Shown here: positions 8,089 through 17,427 of the stretch, piece by piece
Numbering within the stretch: position 1 is the stretch's first letter
Layout of the letters: every line of letters begins with the position of its first letter
Source: Gemmiger formicilis
GTDB lineage: Bacteria > Bacillota > Clostridia > Oscillospirales > Ruminococcaceae
NCBI RefSeq assembly: GCF_018784445.1
Contig: NZ_WQOH01000052.1
Span: 244,810 to 308,809, forward strand
Reading direction: 5' to 3'
DNA: 64,000 nt
The notes under the pieces: model-generated
Database searches by the model: none
What the model was told of the DNA's origin: nothing
What the model saw: only the letters and a program-made list of their open reading frames with translations
Program-made: the position numbers and the translations under genes

Positions 8089-9279
8089 ATGCTGATCCGC
8101 AACGCAAAGAACAGCGCCGGCAAACCTGTTGAGGTCTGGCTGCGCGACGGCAAGATCGCCGCTGTCGGCCTGGGGCTGCTTGTCCCGGAAGGGGAGACGG
8201 TGCTCGACGCCAAGGGCCGTACCGTGCTGCCTGCCTTCATCGACACCCACTGCCACTGGCGCACCCCCGGCTTTGAGTATAAAGAGGATATCTCCACCGG
8301 CTCTGCCGCCGCAGCAGCGGGCGGGTATACCTTCGTGAACCTGATGCCCAACACCAAGCCTGTCTGCTCTTCCGCCGAAATTGCCCACGCCGTCGAGGCT
8401 GAGGCCGCCCGCGTGGGGCTGTGCGACGCAAACCAGACCGTCTCCATCACGAAAGATTTTGACGGCAAAACGCTGGATCATCTGCTGACCCTGCCCGAGG
8501 ATGTCAAATTCATCACCGAGGATGGCAACGGTGTCATGAACAATGCCGTCATGGCCCGCGCCTTTGCGATCGCCACCGAGCGCGGCCTAACCATCATGTC
8601 CCACGCCGAGGACCGCGAGATCAGCCCATGGGACTACCGCCTGGCTGAGAACATCGAGACGGTGCGCAACTGCCACCTGGCCGAATATTACGGCACGCGG
8701 CTGCATATGTGCCACGTCTCCACGAAGGAATCCGTGGACGCCGTGCGGATGAGCCGGATGAAGGGTGCGCGGGTCAGCTGCGAGGTCACGCCCCATCACC
8801 TGTGGTTTGACGACAGCCGCCTGACCTACCGCGTCAATCCGCCCATCCGCAAGGCGGACGACGTGAACGCACTGATTGACGCCATCAAGGACGGCACCGT
8901 AACCTGCATCGGCACCGACCATGCTCCCCACACCGCCGAAGAAAAGGAGAAGGGAGCCGCCGGTATGGTGGGCCTGGAAACCGCGTTCGGCGTCTGCTAC
9001 ACCAAGCTCTGCCGCGAGCAGCGCATCCCGCTGGAAATGCTCAGCTTTTTGATGAGCGCAGGCCCCGCCGCCGTGCTGGGCCTGGCCGACCACAAGGGCC
9101 TGCTGGAACCGGGCTACGACGCCGATGTCGTGCTGGTGGATATCGACCATATGTATGAAGTCCACGCCGACGAGCTGCACAGCAAGAGCAAGAACTGCCC
9201 TTATGACGGTGCGCTGCTCTACGGCAAGGTCGTAACAACGATCAAAGGCGGAAAGGTTACGTTCCAGATTGAAGAGTAA
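8089..9279 (+). CDS. pyrC: Dihydroorotase
   Basis: A 396-residue amidohydrolase that closes carbamoyl-aspartate to dihydroorotate. The metal motif is HCHWRTPG (54-61), a variant of the usual HxHLREPG; MPNTKP, the MSHAED histidine, HMCHVS and the GTDHAPHTAEEKEKG block with the catalytic Asp all follow in order. The ATG at 8089 is chosen because AAGGAGG lies 7 bases upstream; an upstream in-frame extension would run through the attenuator hairpins. It is first in a run pyrC-pyrF-pyrK-pyrD, with a REP-like pair between it and pyrF. Confidence 0.93.
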   Translation: MLIRNAKNSAGKPVEVWLRDGKIAAVGLGLLVPEGETVLDAKGRTVLPAFIDTHCHWRTPGFEYKEDISTGSAAAAAGGYTFVNLMPNTKPVCSSAEIAHAVEAEAARVGLCDANQTVSITKDFDGKTLDHLLTLPEDVKFITEDGNGVMNNAVMARAFAIATERGLTIMSHAEDREISPWDYRLAENIETVRNCHLAEYYGTRLHMCHVSTKESVDAVRMSRMKGARVSCEVTPHHLWFDDSRLTYRVNPPIRKADDVNALIDAIKDGTVTCIGTDHAPHTAEEKEKGAAGMVGLETAFGVCYTKLCREQRIPLEMLSFLMSAGPAAVLGLADHKGLLEPGYDADVVLVDIDHMYEVHADELHSKSKNCPYDGALLYGKVVTTIKGGKVTFQIEE

Positions 9280-9303
9280 CGCCACTTCACGCACAAAACA
9301 CCC

Positions 9304-9382
9304 GTAGGGGCGCATTCCCTATGCGCCCGTGCAAGGCTGCCGCTGGCACAGCCCCGCGGGCGGATATAGAATCCGCCCCTAC
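9304..9382. repeat. Family-A inverted pair between pyrC and pyrF
   Basis: GTAGGGGCGCATTCCCTATG plus GCGCCC, then a linker, then GGGCGGATATAGAATCCGCC closed by CCTAC. Two different palindromes are held head to head by the same outer tags, giving a strong mRNA hairpin inside the pyr operon. Confidence 0.85.
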
Positions 9383-9457
9383 GATTTCCAACATTATATA
9401 CATTATATTGCAGAGCCACAAAGCCACAATTTGTATACATCAAACGGAGGAATCAGC

Positions 9458-10321
9458 ATGCTTACCAACATGGACAAACTGTACGAGAGCGTTGCCGCGA
9501 ACGGCCCTGTCTGCGTGGGGCTGGATACCGAAATCAGCTACCTGCCCACCACCGACACCGCCAGGACGGCAGGGGAGAATGTCGTCGCGTTTAACCGCGC
9601 CCTGATTGACGCCACCAAGGGCGTGGCGGGCTGCTACAAAGTGCAGATCGCCTACTACGAGTCCCTGGGCCTGGACGGTATGCGCGCCTACGCCGAAACG
9701 CTGAAAATGGCCCGCGCCACCGGCCTGCCGGTCATTGCCGATATCAAGCGCGGTGACATTGCCAAGACTGCTGAAATGTACGCCAAGGCGCACTTTACCG
9801 GCGATTTTGAGGCCGATATCATCACACTGGCCCCCTACATGGGCCTGGATTCCATCAGCCCTTATCTGCCGTACTGCGCCGAGCAGGGCAAGGGCGTGTT
9901 CGTCCTCTGCCGCACCTCCAACCCCGGCGCGAAGGATTTTGAGTACAAAAAGCTGGACGATGGCCGCCACGTCTATGACCTCGTCGGCGACAGTCTGACC
10001 GCCCTGGGCAAGGACTACATGGGTGAGCACGGCTATTCCAGCATCGGCCTGGTCATTGGCGGTACCCACACCGAGGAAGCTACTGCCATCCGCGCGGCCT
10101 ACAAGGACACCTTCTTCCTGATCCCCGGCTACGGTGCGCAGGGCGGCAAGGCGGCCGACATTGCCCAGTACCTGACCAAGGGCAACGGCGGCGTCGTCAA
10201 TTCCAGCCGCGGCATCCTGCTGGCCTACAAGAAACAGCCCGGCGTCGCCTTTGACGAGGCCGCCTACAACGAGTGCGTGCGCATGCGGGAGGATATCCAA
10301 GGTGAATGCAACAAGCTGTAA
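9458..10321 (+). CDS. pyrF: Orotidine-5'-phosphate decarboxylase
   Basis: A 287-residue enzyme making UMP from OMP. The active-site block VIADIKRGDIAKTA carries the catalytic Asp-Lys-Asp set. Its length and the ITLAPYMGLDSI segment place it in the longer subfamily 2 of PyrF. ACGGAGG stands before the ATG at 9458; the open frame reaches further back through the REP pair but without a ribosome site. Its end overlaps the GTG start of pyrK by 20 bases, implying translational coupling. Confidence 0.94.
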   Translation: MLTNMDKLYESVAANGPVCVGLDTEISYLPTTDTARTAGENVVAFNRALIDATKGVAGCYKVQIAYYESLGLDGMRAYAETLKMARATGLPVIADIKRGDIAKTAEMYAKAHFTGDFEADIITLAPYMGLDSISPYLPYCAEQGKGVFVLCRTSNPGAKDFEYKKLDDGRHVYDLVGDSLTALGKDYMGEHGYSSIGLVIGGTHTEEATAIRAAYKDTFFLIPGYGAQGGKAADIAQYLTKGNGGVVNSSRGILLAYKKQPGVAFDEAAYNECVRMREDIQGECNKL

Positions 10322-11072
10322 TTTAACGGTCCTGCGTCAGGAAGTTGTCGCTTCCGATATCATGCGCCTGGTCGTGCAGTGGCAGGATCCCAGCCGCGAA
10401 CCCCATGCGGGCCAGTTTTATATGCTGCGCGCCTGGGCAGCGGACGCCACGCCGATTTTGTCCCGCCCCATCAGCGTGGACGATTTTGATAACCAGACCG
10501 GCGCACTGACCTTTTTGTATCAGGTCAAGGGCGAGGGCACCCGCAAGCTGGCTGCGCTGCAGGCTGGCAATGCCCTGACCGTGACAGGCCCCTGCGGTAA
10601 CGGCTTTGACACCGCCGCGCTGGCCGCCAGCCACAAGCGCATTGCCGTCGTGGGCGGCGGCATCGGCACCGCGCCGCTGCTGCTGCTCTGCAAGGAGCTG
10701 TGCCGCGCGGGCGTGCGGCCCGACCTCTACGTCGGCTTCCGCGACGCCAGCTATGGCATGGAGAGCTTTGTGCCCTGGTGCCACACTATCCACCTGGCCA
10801 CCGACTCCGGCAGCGAGGGCCACCACGGCCTGGTAACGGACCTGCTGGACGTGCGCAACTATGACATTGTGCTGACCTGCGGCCCCATGGTCATGATGCG
10901 CGGCGTGGCCAAGCTCTGCGCCGACGCGGGTGTGCCCTGCCTGGCCAGCCTTGAAAAGAAGATGGCCTGCGGTCTGGGTGCCTGCCTGGGCTGCACCTGC
11001 CACACGAAAATCGGCCCGGTCACGGTCTGCAAGGACGGCCCGGTCTTTAGCGCACAGGAGGTGTTTGACTGA
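10302..11072 (+). CDS. pyrK: Dihydroorotate dehydrogenase B, electron-transfer subunit
   Basis: A 256-residue ferredoxin-reductase-like subunit that passes electrons from PyrD to NAD through FAD and a 2Fe-2S cluster. The FAD-binding RPISVDDF, the nucleotide site VVGGGIGTAPLL and the C-terminal cluster cysteines (ACGLGACLGCTCHT followed by VCKDGPVF) are all present. GTG at 10302 is chosen for the GGGAGG site just upstream and because the protein then starts at the usual place. It overlaps pyrF at its start, and its TGA overlaps the ATG of pyrD. Confidence 0.93.
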   Translation: MNATSCNLTVLRQEVVASDIMRLVVQWQDPSREPHAGQFYMLRAWAADATPILSRPISVDDFDNQTGALTFLYQVKGEGTRKLAALQAGNALTVTGPCGNGFDTAALAASHKRIAVVGGGIGTAPLLLLCKELCRAGVRPDLYVGFRDASYGMESFVPWCHTIHLATDSGSEGHHGLVTDLLDVRNYDIVLTCGPMVMMRGVAKLCADAGVPCLASLEKKMACGLGACLGCTCHTKIGPVTVCKDGPVFSAQEVFD

Positions 11073-11977
11073 TGGCAGATCTTCACGTTGATTTCCTCGG
11101 CAAGCGCCTGGCCGGGCCGGTCGTCGCGGCCAGCGGCACCTTCGGCTTCGGCCCCGAGTACGCGGGCATCGAGGATTTGCGGGTGCTGGGCGGTATCTCC
11201 GGTAAGGGGCTGACCCTGCACGGCCAGCCCGGTAACGAGGGCGAGCGCCTGTACGAGACGCCCTCCGGCCTGATGAACTCCATCGGCCTGCAAAACCCCG
11301 GCGTACAACACTTTATCGACCACGAGCTGCCCGCCATGCGCCAGTGCGGCACTACCGTCTGGGCCAACCTGGGCGGCCACACCATCGACGAGAACGTCGA
11401 GGGCGTCATGATGCTCTGCGCTGCGGGCGTGGATTTCATTGAACTGAACATCAGCTGCCCGAATGTCAAGCAGGGTGGTCTGGCGTTCGGCATCCGCGCG
11501 GCGGATGCAAGCGAGGTCGTTTCTGCGGTGCGCAAAGTCTGCAATGTGCCGCTCATCGTCAAATTGAGCCCCCAGGCCGAGAGCATCCCCGAGATGTGCA
11601 AGGCCGTCGAGGCTGCAGGCGCGGACGCCATCAGCCTGTGCAACACCTTCCAGGCCTGCGCCATCGATCTGGAAAAGCGCCGCCCGGTGTTCAACAACAC
11701 CTTCGCGGGCCTGTCCGGCCCGGCGGTGCGGCCGATTGCCCTGCGCATGGTCTGGCAGGCCGTGGGGGCCGTCAGCATCCCGGTCGTGGGGCTGGGCGGC
11801 ATCCTGACCGGCAGGGACGCGCTGGAGTTCATCATGGCCGGTGCGGCCGCCGTGCAGGTGGGCACCGCGAATTTCCTGGACCCGAAAGCCTGCACCCGCA
11901 TCACGAGCGAGATCAACCAATGGATGGACGCTCACGGCGTCAAGACGCTGGAGGAGATCCGCGGCTGCGCAAGATAA
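11072..11977 (+). CDS. pyrD: Dihydroorotate dehydrogenase B, catalytic subunit
   Basis: A 301-residue class 1B enzyme oxidising dihydroorotate to orotate with FMN. The catalytic Cys is in the loop ELNISCPNVKQGG, as expected for class 1. VVGLGGILTGRDALEF and AAAVQVGTANF form the FMN-phosphate site. It overlaps pyrK by one base (TGATG), matching the tight PyrD-PyrK pairing. It is last in this transcription unit; a family-B element follows. Confidence 0.95.
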   Translation: MADLHVDFLGKRLAGPVVAASGTFGFGPEYAGIEDLRVLGGISGKGLTLHGQPGNEGERLYETPSGLMNSIGLQNPGVQHFIDHELPAMRQCGTTVWANLGGHTIDENVEGVMMLCAAGVDFIELNISCPNVKQGGLAFGIRAADASEVVSAVRKVCNVPLIVKLSPQAESIPEMCKAVEAAGADAISLCNTFQACAIDLEKRRPVFNNTFAGLSGPAVRPIALRMVWQAVGAVSIPVVGLGGILTGRDALEFIMAGAAAVQVGTANFLDPKACTRITSEINQWMDAHGVKTLEEIRGCAR

Positions 11978-11980
11978 AAG

Positions 11981-12121
11981 CCTTCCCCCTAGGGGGAAGG
12001 TGGCCGAAGGCCGGATGAGGGGCATGCTTGCACCGCCGCCCCTTCACGGGCAGCAACGGCAAGGTCGCCCCTCATCAGTCGGCGGTCAGGGCCGCCGACA
12101 GCTTCCCCTTAAGTGGGAAGC
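11981..12121. repeat. Family-B MITE-like element, copy B2
   Basis: CCTTCCCCCTAGGGGGAAGG, GGCCGGATGAGGGG, then CCCCTCATCAGTC and GACAGCTTCCCCTTAAGTGG. Same architecture as B1, with a different central segment. It separates pyrD from the pyrE promoter. Confidence 0.82.
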
Positions 12122-12148
12122 TGTCACCAAGATAAGCATTCATGTATC

Positions 12149-12177
12149 TTGCATTTTTATACAGAATATGCTACTAT
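12149..12177 (+). promoter_or_regulatory. Promoter of pyrE
   Basis: TTGCAT (12149-12154) and TACTAT (12172-12177) with a 17-base spacer, 30 bases ahead of the ATG. Confidence 0.75.
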
Positions 12178-12207
12178 AAGTTGAATAACATACAGGAGGA
12201 ACAAACT

Positions 12208-12804
12208 ATGGCACGCGAAGCTCTGGACGTTTTGAAAGAATGTGAAGCATTTTTGGAGGGGCACTTCCTGCTGTCCTCCGGCCGTCACTCCGGCGCATAC
12301 TGCCAGATGGCCTTTTTGCAGCAGTACCCGGACAAGGCCGCTGAGGTCATGGCCCCGGTCGCCGAGAAGCTCAAGGAACTGAACATTGACGTTGTAGTCG
12401 GCCCCGCCATGGGCGGCATTGTCTACGCCTACGAGCTGGGCCGTCAGATGGGCAAGCGCGCCATCTTCACCGAGCGCGTTGACAATGTCATGACCCTCAA
12501 GCGTTTCCGCATCCATCCGGGCGAGCGCTGCGTCATCGCCGAGGACGTTGTGACCACCGGTGTTTCCAGCCTGGAAACCAAGCGTGTCATCGAGGAAAAC
12601 GGCGGCATCTGCGTGGGCATCGCATGCGTAGTGGACCGCACCCGCGCCGAGGCACCGTCCCCGATCCCCATTGTGGCAAGTGCGCTCAAGCTCGACCTGC
12701 CCAACTATGCCCCCGAGGAATGCCCCATCTGCAAGGAGGGCAAGCTGCCGCTGGTGCACCTGGGCAGTCGCAAGATGAAGGAAGCTGCGAAGCAGACTTT
12801 GTAA
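12208..12804 (+). CDS. pyrE: Orotate phosphoribosyltransferase
   Basis: A 198-residue PRTase joining orotate to PRPP to give OMP. The PRPP loop is VIAEDVVTTGVSS (109-121), and FTERVDNVMTLKRF forms the flexible lid region. AGGAGG lies 9 bases before the ATG at 12208. It has its own promoter directly after the repeat, and carA follows 118 bases later without an obvious promoter, so pyrE-carA-carB probably form one unit. Confidence 0.94.
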   Translation: MAREALDVLKECEAFLEGHFLLSSGRHSGAYCQMAFLQQYPDKAAEVMAPVAEKLKELNIDVVVGPAMGGIVYAYELGRQMGKRAIFTERVDNVMTLKRFRIHPGERCVIAEDVVTTGVSSLETKRVIEENGGICVGIACVVDRTRAEAPSPIPIVASALKLDLPNYAPEECPICKEGKLPLVHLGSRKMKEAAKQTL

Positions 12805-12814
12805 GCAGAGAAAT

Positions 12815-12876
12815 GAGAAGTAAAGAAGAGATAAGAGGGCTTCCTGAATTTACTCTTTTCTCTCTTACCTCTTCTC
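12815..12876. repeat. Imperfect inverted repeat between pyrE and carA
   Basis: A purine-rich arm beginning GAGAAGTAAAGAAGAGATAA is answered by a pyrimidine-rich arm ending CTTACCTCTTCTC, around TTCCTGAATT. Pairing is imperfect and there is no T-run, so it does not look like a terminator. Function unknown. Confidence 0.5.
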
Positions 12877-12922
12877 TTGCACACGTTTACTTTATAGATA
12901 ACAAAAACGAGAGGCTTACACT

Positions 12923-14053
12923 ATGCAGGCATATCTGATATTGGCCAATGGCCGGGTGTTCCGCGGGGTCAGCGTGGGCTGCCCCGGCACCACCATCGGC
13001 GAGGTCGTTTTCGCCACCGGTATGGTCGGCTTTGAGGAAACGCTGACTGACCCCAGCTACTACGGCCAGATCATCACCCAGACCTATCCGCTCATCGGCA
13101 ACTACGGCATGAACAGCGAGGATACTGAGAGCGGCAAGATTTGGGCCAAGGGCTACATTGTGCGCGAGGCGTGCAAGACCCCTTCCAACTTCCGCAGCGA
13201 GGAAACGCTGGATTCCTTCTTGAAGAAAAACGGCATCATCGGCATTGAGGGCATCGACACCCGCAGCCTGACCCGCACCCTGCGGGAGAGCGGCGTCATG
13301 AACGGTGCCATCACCACCGAGTTTGACCCTGACGCCGAGCCGGAGAAGAAGGCCGCGCTGCTGCCCGAGATTGCCGCTTATGCCGTCGTCAACGCCGTCA
13401 AGACCGTCACCTGCCGCGAGGCCAAGACCTATGAGCCGACCCAGGCAGGGGAGTGGGGCGACACGCCTCTGCACGTTGCACTGTTGGATCTGGGCTGCAA
13501 GAACAACATCGTGCGCTGTCTGCAAAAGCGCGGCTGCCGCGTGACCGTGCTGCCCGGCACGGCCACCGCCGCCGAACTGGCTAAACTTAACCCCGACGGC
13601 CTGATGCTCTCCAACGGCCCCGGCGACCCGGCGGAGAATGTGGAAATCATTGCAAACATCCGCGAAATGCTGAACACCGGCATCCCGACCTTCGGTATCT
13701 GCCTGGGCCACCAGCTCACCGCGCTGGCCGCGGGCGCTAAGACCTGCAAGCTGAAATACGGTCACCGCGGTGCCAACCAGCCGGTCAGCCACATCAGCAA
13801 GAGCCGTACCTTCATCACGAGCCAGAACCACGGCTACGCGGTGGAGGACGAGACACTGTCCAAGGACGTAGGCCAGATGAGCTACTTCAACGCCAACGAC
13901 GGCACCTGCGAGGGTGTTGACTACTTTAAATGGAACTGCTTCACCGTGCAGTTCCATCCCGAGGCCAACGGCGGCCCCAAGGATACCGAGTTCCTGTTTG
14001 ACGAGTTTGTCAGCCGTATGCTGGCTGCGAAAGGAGTGATCGACAATGCCTAA
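12923..14053 (+). CDS. carA: Carbamoyl-phosphate synthase, small (glutaminase) subunit
   Basis: A 376-residue subunit that releases ammonia from glutamine for CarB. The N-terminal CPSase domain is followed by a class I amidotransferase; the nucleophile is Cys260 in TFGICLGHQL, and the His-Glu pair is in FHPEANGGP. ACGAGAGG precedes the ATG. It overlaps carB by 8 bases. The product feeds both pyrimidine and arginine synthesis; the pyr neighbours favour the former. Confidence 0.96.
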   Translation: MQAYLILANGRVFRGVSVGCPGTTIGEVVFATGMVGFEETLTDPSYYGQIITQTYPLIGNYGMNSEDTESGKIWAKGYIVREACKTPSNFRSEETLDSFLKKNGIIGIEGIDTRSLTRTLRESGVMNGAITTEFDPDAEPEKKAALLPEIAAYAVVNAVKTVTCREAKTYEPTQAGEWGDTPLHVALLDLGCKNNIVRCLQKRGCRVTVLPGTATAAELAKLNPDGLMLSNGPGDPAENVEIIANIREMLNTGIPTFGICLGHQLTALAAGAKTCKLKYGHRGANQPVSHISKSRTFITSQNHGYAVEDETLSKDVGQMSYFNANDGTCEGVDYFKWNCFTVQFHPEANGGPKDTEFLFDEFVSRMLAAKGVIDNA

Positions 14054-17000
14054 AGACCCGCGTATCAAAAAGGTGCTGGTCATCGGTTCCGGCCCCATCA
14101 TTATCGGTCAGGCGGCGGAGTTCGACTACTCCGGTACCCAGGCCTGCCGTGCGCTGAAATCCGAGGGCGTCGAGACGGTGTTGGTCAACTCCAACCCCGC
14201 TACCATCATGACCGACCCTGACATCGCCGACCATGTATATATTGAGCCGCTGACCGCCGAGGTCGTCGAGCGCATCATTGAAAAAGAAAAACCCGACGCC
14301 ATCTTGCCTAACCTGGGAGGCCAGATGGGCCTGAACCTCTCCATGGAGTTGGCCCGCAGCGGTTTCCTGGACCGCAGCGGTGTCCGCCTGCTGGCCTGCA
14401 AGCCCGACACCATCGATCGCGCCGAGGATCGCCAGCTGTTCAAGGACACGATGGAAAAGCTGCACCAGCCCATCATCCCCTCCAAAGTCGTGGAGGATCT
14501 GGACGACGCACTGGACTTTGCCGAGGTCATCGGCTACCCGGTCATCGTGCGCCCTGCTTTTACCATGGGCGGCACCGGCGGCGGCATCTGCGAGGACCGC
14601 GAGAAGCTGCATGAAATCGCCACCAACGGTCTGCGCCTGTCTCCGATCCACCAAATCCTCGTAGAGAAGTGCATTTCCGGCTGGAAGGAAATCGAGTACG
14701 AGGTCATGCGTGACTCCAAGGGCAACGTTATCACCGTCTGCAACATGGAGAACCTGGATCCCGTCGGCATCCACACCGGTGACTCCATCGTCGTGGCCCC
14801 CAGCCAGACCCTCTCCGATAAAGAGTACCAGATGCTGCGCACCGCCGCGCTGGATATCATCACCGAACTGGGCATCGAGGGCGGCTGCAACTGCCAGTTT
14901 GCCCTGAAGCCGGACAGCTTTGAGTATGCGGTCATCGAGGTCAACCCCCGCGTGTCCCGCTCCTCCGCGCTGGCATCCAAGGCTACCGGCTATCCCATCG
15001 CCAAGGTCGCTACGAAGATCGCCCTTGGCTATACGCTGGACGAAATCACCAACGACGTTACCGGCGAGACCTGCGCCTGCTTTGAGCCGGCCCTCGACTA
15101 CGTTGTCGTCAAATACCCGAAGTGGCCGTTTGACAAGTTCGTCTATGCGGACAAGTCTCTGGGCACCCAAATGATGGCCACCGGCGAGGTCATGGCCATC
15201 GGCAACAATTTCGAGCACGCCATGATGAAGGCCGTCTCCTCCACTGAGCTGGGCCTTGACACGATGACGCTGCCCGACTTTGAAAAGCTGACCACCGAGG
15301 AAGTCATTGAACACCTGCACGTGCAGGACTCCGAGCGCGCCTTCTGCGTCTACGAAGCCCTCAAGCGCGGCGTGCCACATGATGTGATTTATGACATCAC
15401 CAAGATCGACTGGTGGTTCCTGGACAAATTGCAGCACCTGGCCGACATTGAAATGGGCCTGAAAACCGGCGAACTGACGACGGAAAAATATCTGAACGCG
15501 AAGAGGTTCGGTTTCCTGGATAAGACCATCAAACGCCTGGCGGGCGTGGACACCCTGCCCGAAGCGCCGAAGGCCGCCTTCAAGATGGTCGACACCTGCG
15601 CCGCGGAATTTTCCGCCAAGACGCCGTATTTCTACTCCACCTACGACGAGGATAACGAGGCCAAGCAGTTTATCGCCGAGCGCAGCGACCCCAACAAGAA
15701 GAAGGTGCTCGTTTTCGGCTCCGGCCCCATCCGCATCGGTCAGGGCATCGAGTTCGACTACTGCTCGGTCCACGCGGTCTGGACGCTGAAGCAGCACGGC
15801 TGCGAGGCGATCCTGGTCAACAACAACCCCGAGACGGTCTCCACCGACTTTGACACCGGCGACCGCCTCTACTTTGACCCGCTGAACCCCGAGAGTGTTG
15901 ACCACATCATCGAGACCGAGAAGCCGGACGGCTGCCTTGTCCAGTTCGGCGGCCAGACTGCCATCAAGCTGGCCAAGCACATGGACGAGATCGGCCTGCC
16001 GATTCTCGGCACCCCTGCCGATGCCATCGACGAGGCCGAGGACCGCGAACGCTTTGACGAGCTGCTCGAGCGCTGCGGCATCCCCCGCCCGGAGGGCCGC
16101 ACCGTCTTTACGCTGGACGAGGCTTTGCAGGCGGCGCAGGAGGTCGGCTACCCAGTCCTGATGCGTCCGTCCTATGTTCTGGGTGGCCAGAACATGATCG
16201 TGGCCTACAATTCCAGCGACGTTATCGAGTACATGGGCGTCATCACGAAGCACGTTGACATGAGTCACCCGGTCCTGATGGACAAGTACATCCTGGGTAC
16301 CGAGTGCGAGGTCGACGCCATCTGCGACGGCACGGATTACCTCGTGCCCGGCATCATGCAGCAGGTCGAGCGTACCGGCGTTCACTCCGGCGACTCCATC
16401 TGCGTCTACCCGCCCACGACCTTCAGCCAGAAGGTCATTGACACGCTGGTCGACTACACCGGCCGCTTTGCCCGCGAGCTGAAGGTCGTGGGCCTGGTCA
16501 ACGTGCAGTACGCCGTGCAGAATGACCGCGTCTACGTCATCGAGGTCAACCCGCGTTCCTCCCGCACCGTGCCCTATATCTCCAAAGTCACCGGTGTGCC
16601 GATGGTCGATCTGGCCGTGCGCTGCACCTTGGGCGAAAAGCTCAAGGATATGGGCTACGGCACCGGTCTGTGGCGCAATGGGCAGAGTCCCTACTACGCC
16701 GTCAAGGTGCCTGTGTACAGTTTCCTGAAGCTGCACGGCGTTGACACGATGCTGGGCCCCGAGATGAAGTCCACCGGTGAGGTGCTGGGCATCGCCCCCA
16801 CCTTCCACGAGGCCATGATGAAGGGCCTGGTGGCGGCTGGCTACCAGTTCAAGGTGCCCGGCCCCGGCTCCTGCGTCATTATCTCGGTCAAGGACAGCGA
16901 CAAAGCTGAAGCTGCCAAGCTGGCCTGGAAGCTGCACGACTACGGCTATAAGATTTACGGCACACCCGGCACAGCCAAGTACTTGAACGGCGAGATGATA

Positions 17001-17285
17001 CCCTGCAGTGTCGTCCGCCAGATGAGCGGCGCACGCCCCAACGTGCTGGATCTGCTGGAAAGCGGCCTGGTGGATTACATCATCTCCACCAGCCCCCATG
17101 GCCGCGACCCGCACCGCGACTCGGTCAAGTTCCGCCGCAAGGCCACCGAGCTGTCCATCCCGACCATCACGGCCATGGACACCGCCAGCGTGCTGGTGGA
17201 CGCCCTGCGCGGCGACCACGATATCAGCCAGATGGAGCTGGTGGATATCGCGAATTTGCACCGCGAAGCGGCAAATGGGAAATAA
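14046..17285 (+). CDS. carB: Carbamoyl-phosphate synthase, large subunit
   Basis: A 1079-residue, full-length enzyme made of two homologous ATP-grasp halves and a C-terminal MGS-like allosteric domain. Each half starts with a PGIGQ-like block (GSGPIIIGQAAEFDYSG and GSGPIRIGQGIEFDY) and has an EVNPR metal loop. The tail segment KIYGTPGTAKYL and DYIISTSP belong to the regulatory domain that binds UMP or ornithine in relatives. It makes carbamoyl phosphate from bicarbonate, ammonia and two ATP. A clear terminator follows. Confidence 0.97.
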   Translation: MPKDPRIKKVLVIGSGPIIIGQAAEFDYSGTQACRALKSEGVETVLVNSNPATIMTDPDIADHVYIEPLTAEVVERIIEKEKPDAILPNLGGQMGLNLSMELARSGFLDRSGVRLLACKPDTIDRAEDRQLFKDTMEKLHQPIIPSKVVEDLDDALDFAEVIGYPVIVRPAFTMGGTGGGICEDREKLHEIATNGLRLSPIHQILVEKCISGWKEIEYEVMRDSKGNVITVCNMENLDPVGIHTGDSIVVAPSQTLSDKEYQMLRTAALDIITELGIEGGCNCQFALKPDSFEYAVIEVNPRVSRSSALASKATGYPIAKVATKIALGYTLDEITNDVTGETCACFEPALDYVVVKYPKWPFDKFVYADKSLGTQMMATGEVMAIGNNFEHAMMKAVSSTELGLDTMTLPDFEKLTTEEVIEHLHVQDSERAFCVYEALKRGVPHDVIYDITKIDWWFLDKLQHLADIEMGLKTGELTTEKYLNAKRFGFLDKTIKRLAGVDTLPEAPKAAFKMVDTCAAEFSAKTPYFYSTYDEDNEAKQFIAERSDPNKKKVLVFGSGPIRIGQGIEFDYCSVHAVWTLKQHGCEAILVNNNPETVSTDFDTGDRLYFDPLNPESVDHIIETEKPDGCLVQFGGQTAIKLAKHMDEIGLPILGTPADAIDEAEDRERFDELLERCGIPRPEGRTVFTLDEALQAAQEVGYPVLMRPSYVLGGQNMIVAYNSSDVIEYMGVITKHVDMSHPVLMDKYILGTECEVDAICDGTDYLVPGIMQQVERTGVHSGDSICVYPPTTFSQKVIDTLVDYTGRFARELKVVGLVNVQYAVQNDRVYVIEVNPRSSRTVPYISKVTGVPMVDLAVRCTLGEKLKDMGYGTGLWRNGQSPYYAVKVPVYSFLKLHGVDTMLGPEMKSTGEVLGIAPTFHEAMMKGLVAAGYQFKVPGPGSCVIISVKDSDKAEAAKLAWKLHDYGYKIYGTPGTAKYLNGEMIPCSVVRQMSGARPNVLDLLESGLVDYIISTSPHGRDPHRDSVKFRRKATELSIPTITAMDTASVLVDALRGDHDISQMELVDIANLHREAANGK

Positions 17286-17296
17286 CAAATAGCTTG

Positions 17297-17335
17297 AACG
17301 CCTGTACCTGTAAAAGAGGTGCAGGCGTTTTGTTG
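17297..17335 (+). terminator. Intrinsic terminator after carB
   Basis: Stem AACGCCTGTACC / GGTGCAGGCGTT, followed by TTTTGTTG. Confidence 0.87.
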
Positions 17336-17365
17336 TGGATTGCTATTATAGGGCGGTTGCAGGGG

Positions 17366-17394
17366 TTTACAATTCCATAGAAACGAACTATACT
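17366..17394 (+). promoter_or_regulatory. Promoter of the sucrose-regulon repressor gene
   Basis: TTTACA and TATACT with a 17-base spacer, 33 bases before the ATG. Confidence 0.65.
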
Positions 17395-17407
17395 GAAATC
17401 AATATCA
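17394..17407 (+). promoter_or_regulatory. Candidate operator at the repressor promoter
   Basis: TGAAATCAATATCA starts at the last base of the -10 box. Its reverse complement matches the site at 18688-18701 in 13 of 14 positions, which suggests a shared LacI-family operator and autoregulation. Confidence 0.6.
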
Positions 17408-17427
17408 TATCATTGGGGGCATCCTAT

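Noticed and set aside
7816..8481. Leftward open frame across the pyrC leader
   Set aside because: It crosses the promoter, attenuator and pyrC start without a ribosome site or recognisable motif.
14010..17288. A 1092-codon open frame antisense to carB
   Set aside because: It mirrors carB in the complementary phase, caused by high GC at third positions. Its translation is rich in His, Gln, Val and Ala with no domain pattern, while carB is a perfect full-length family match.
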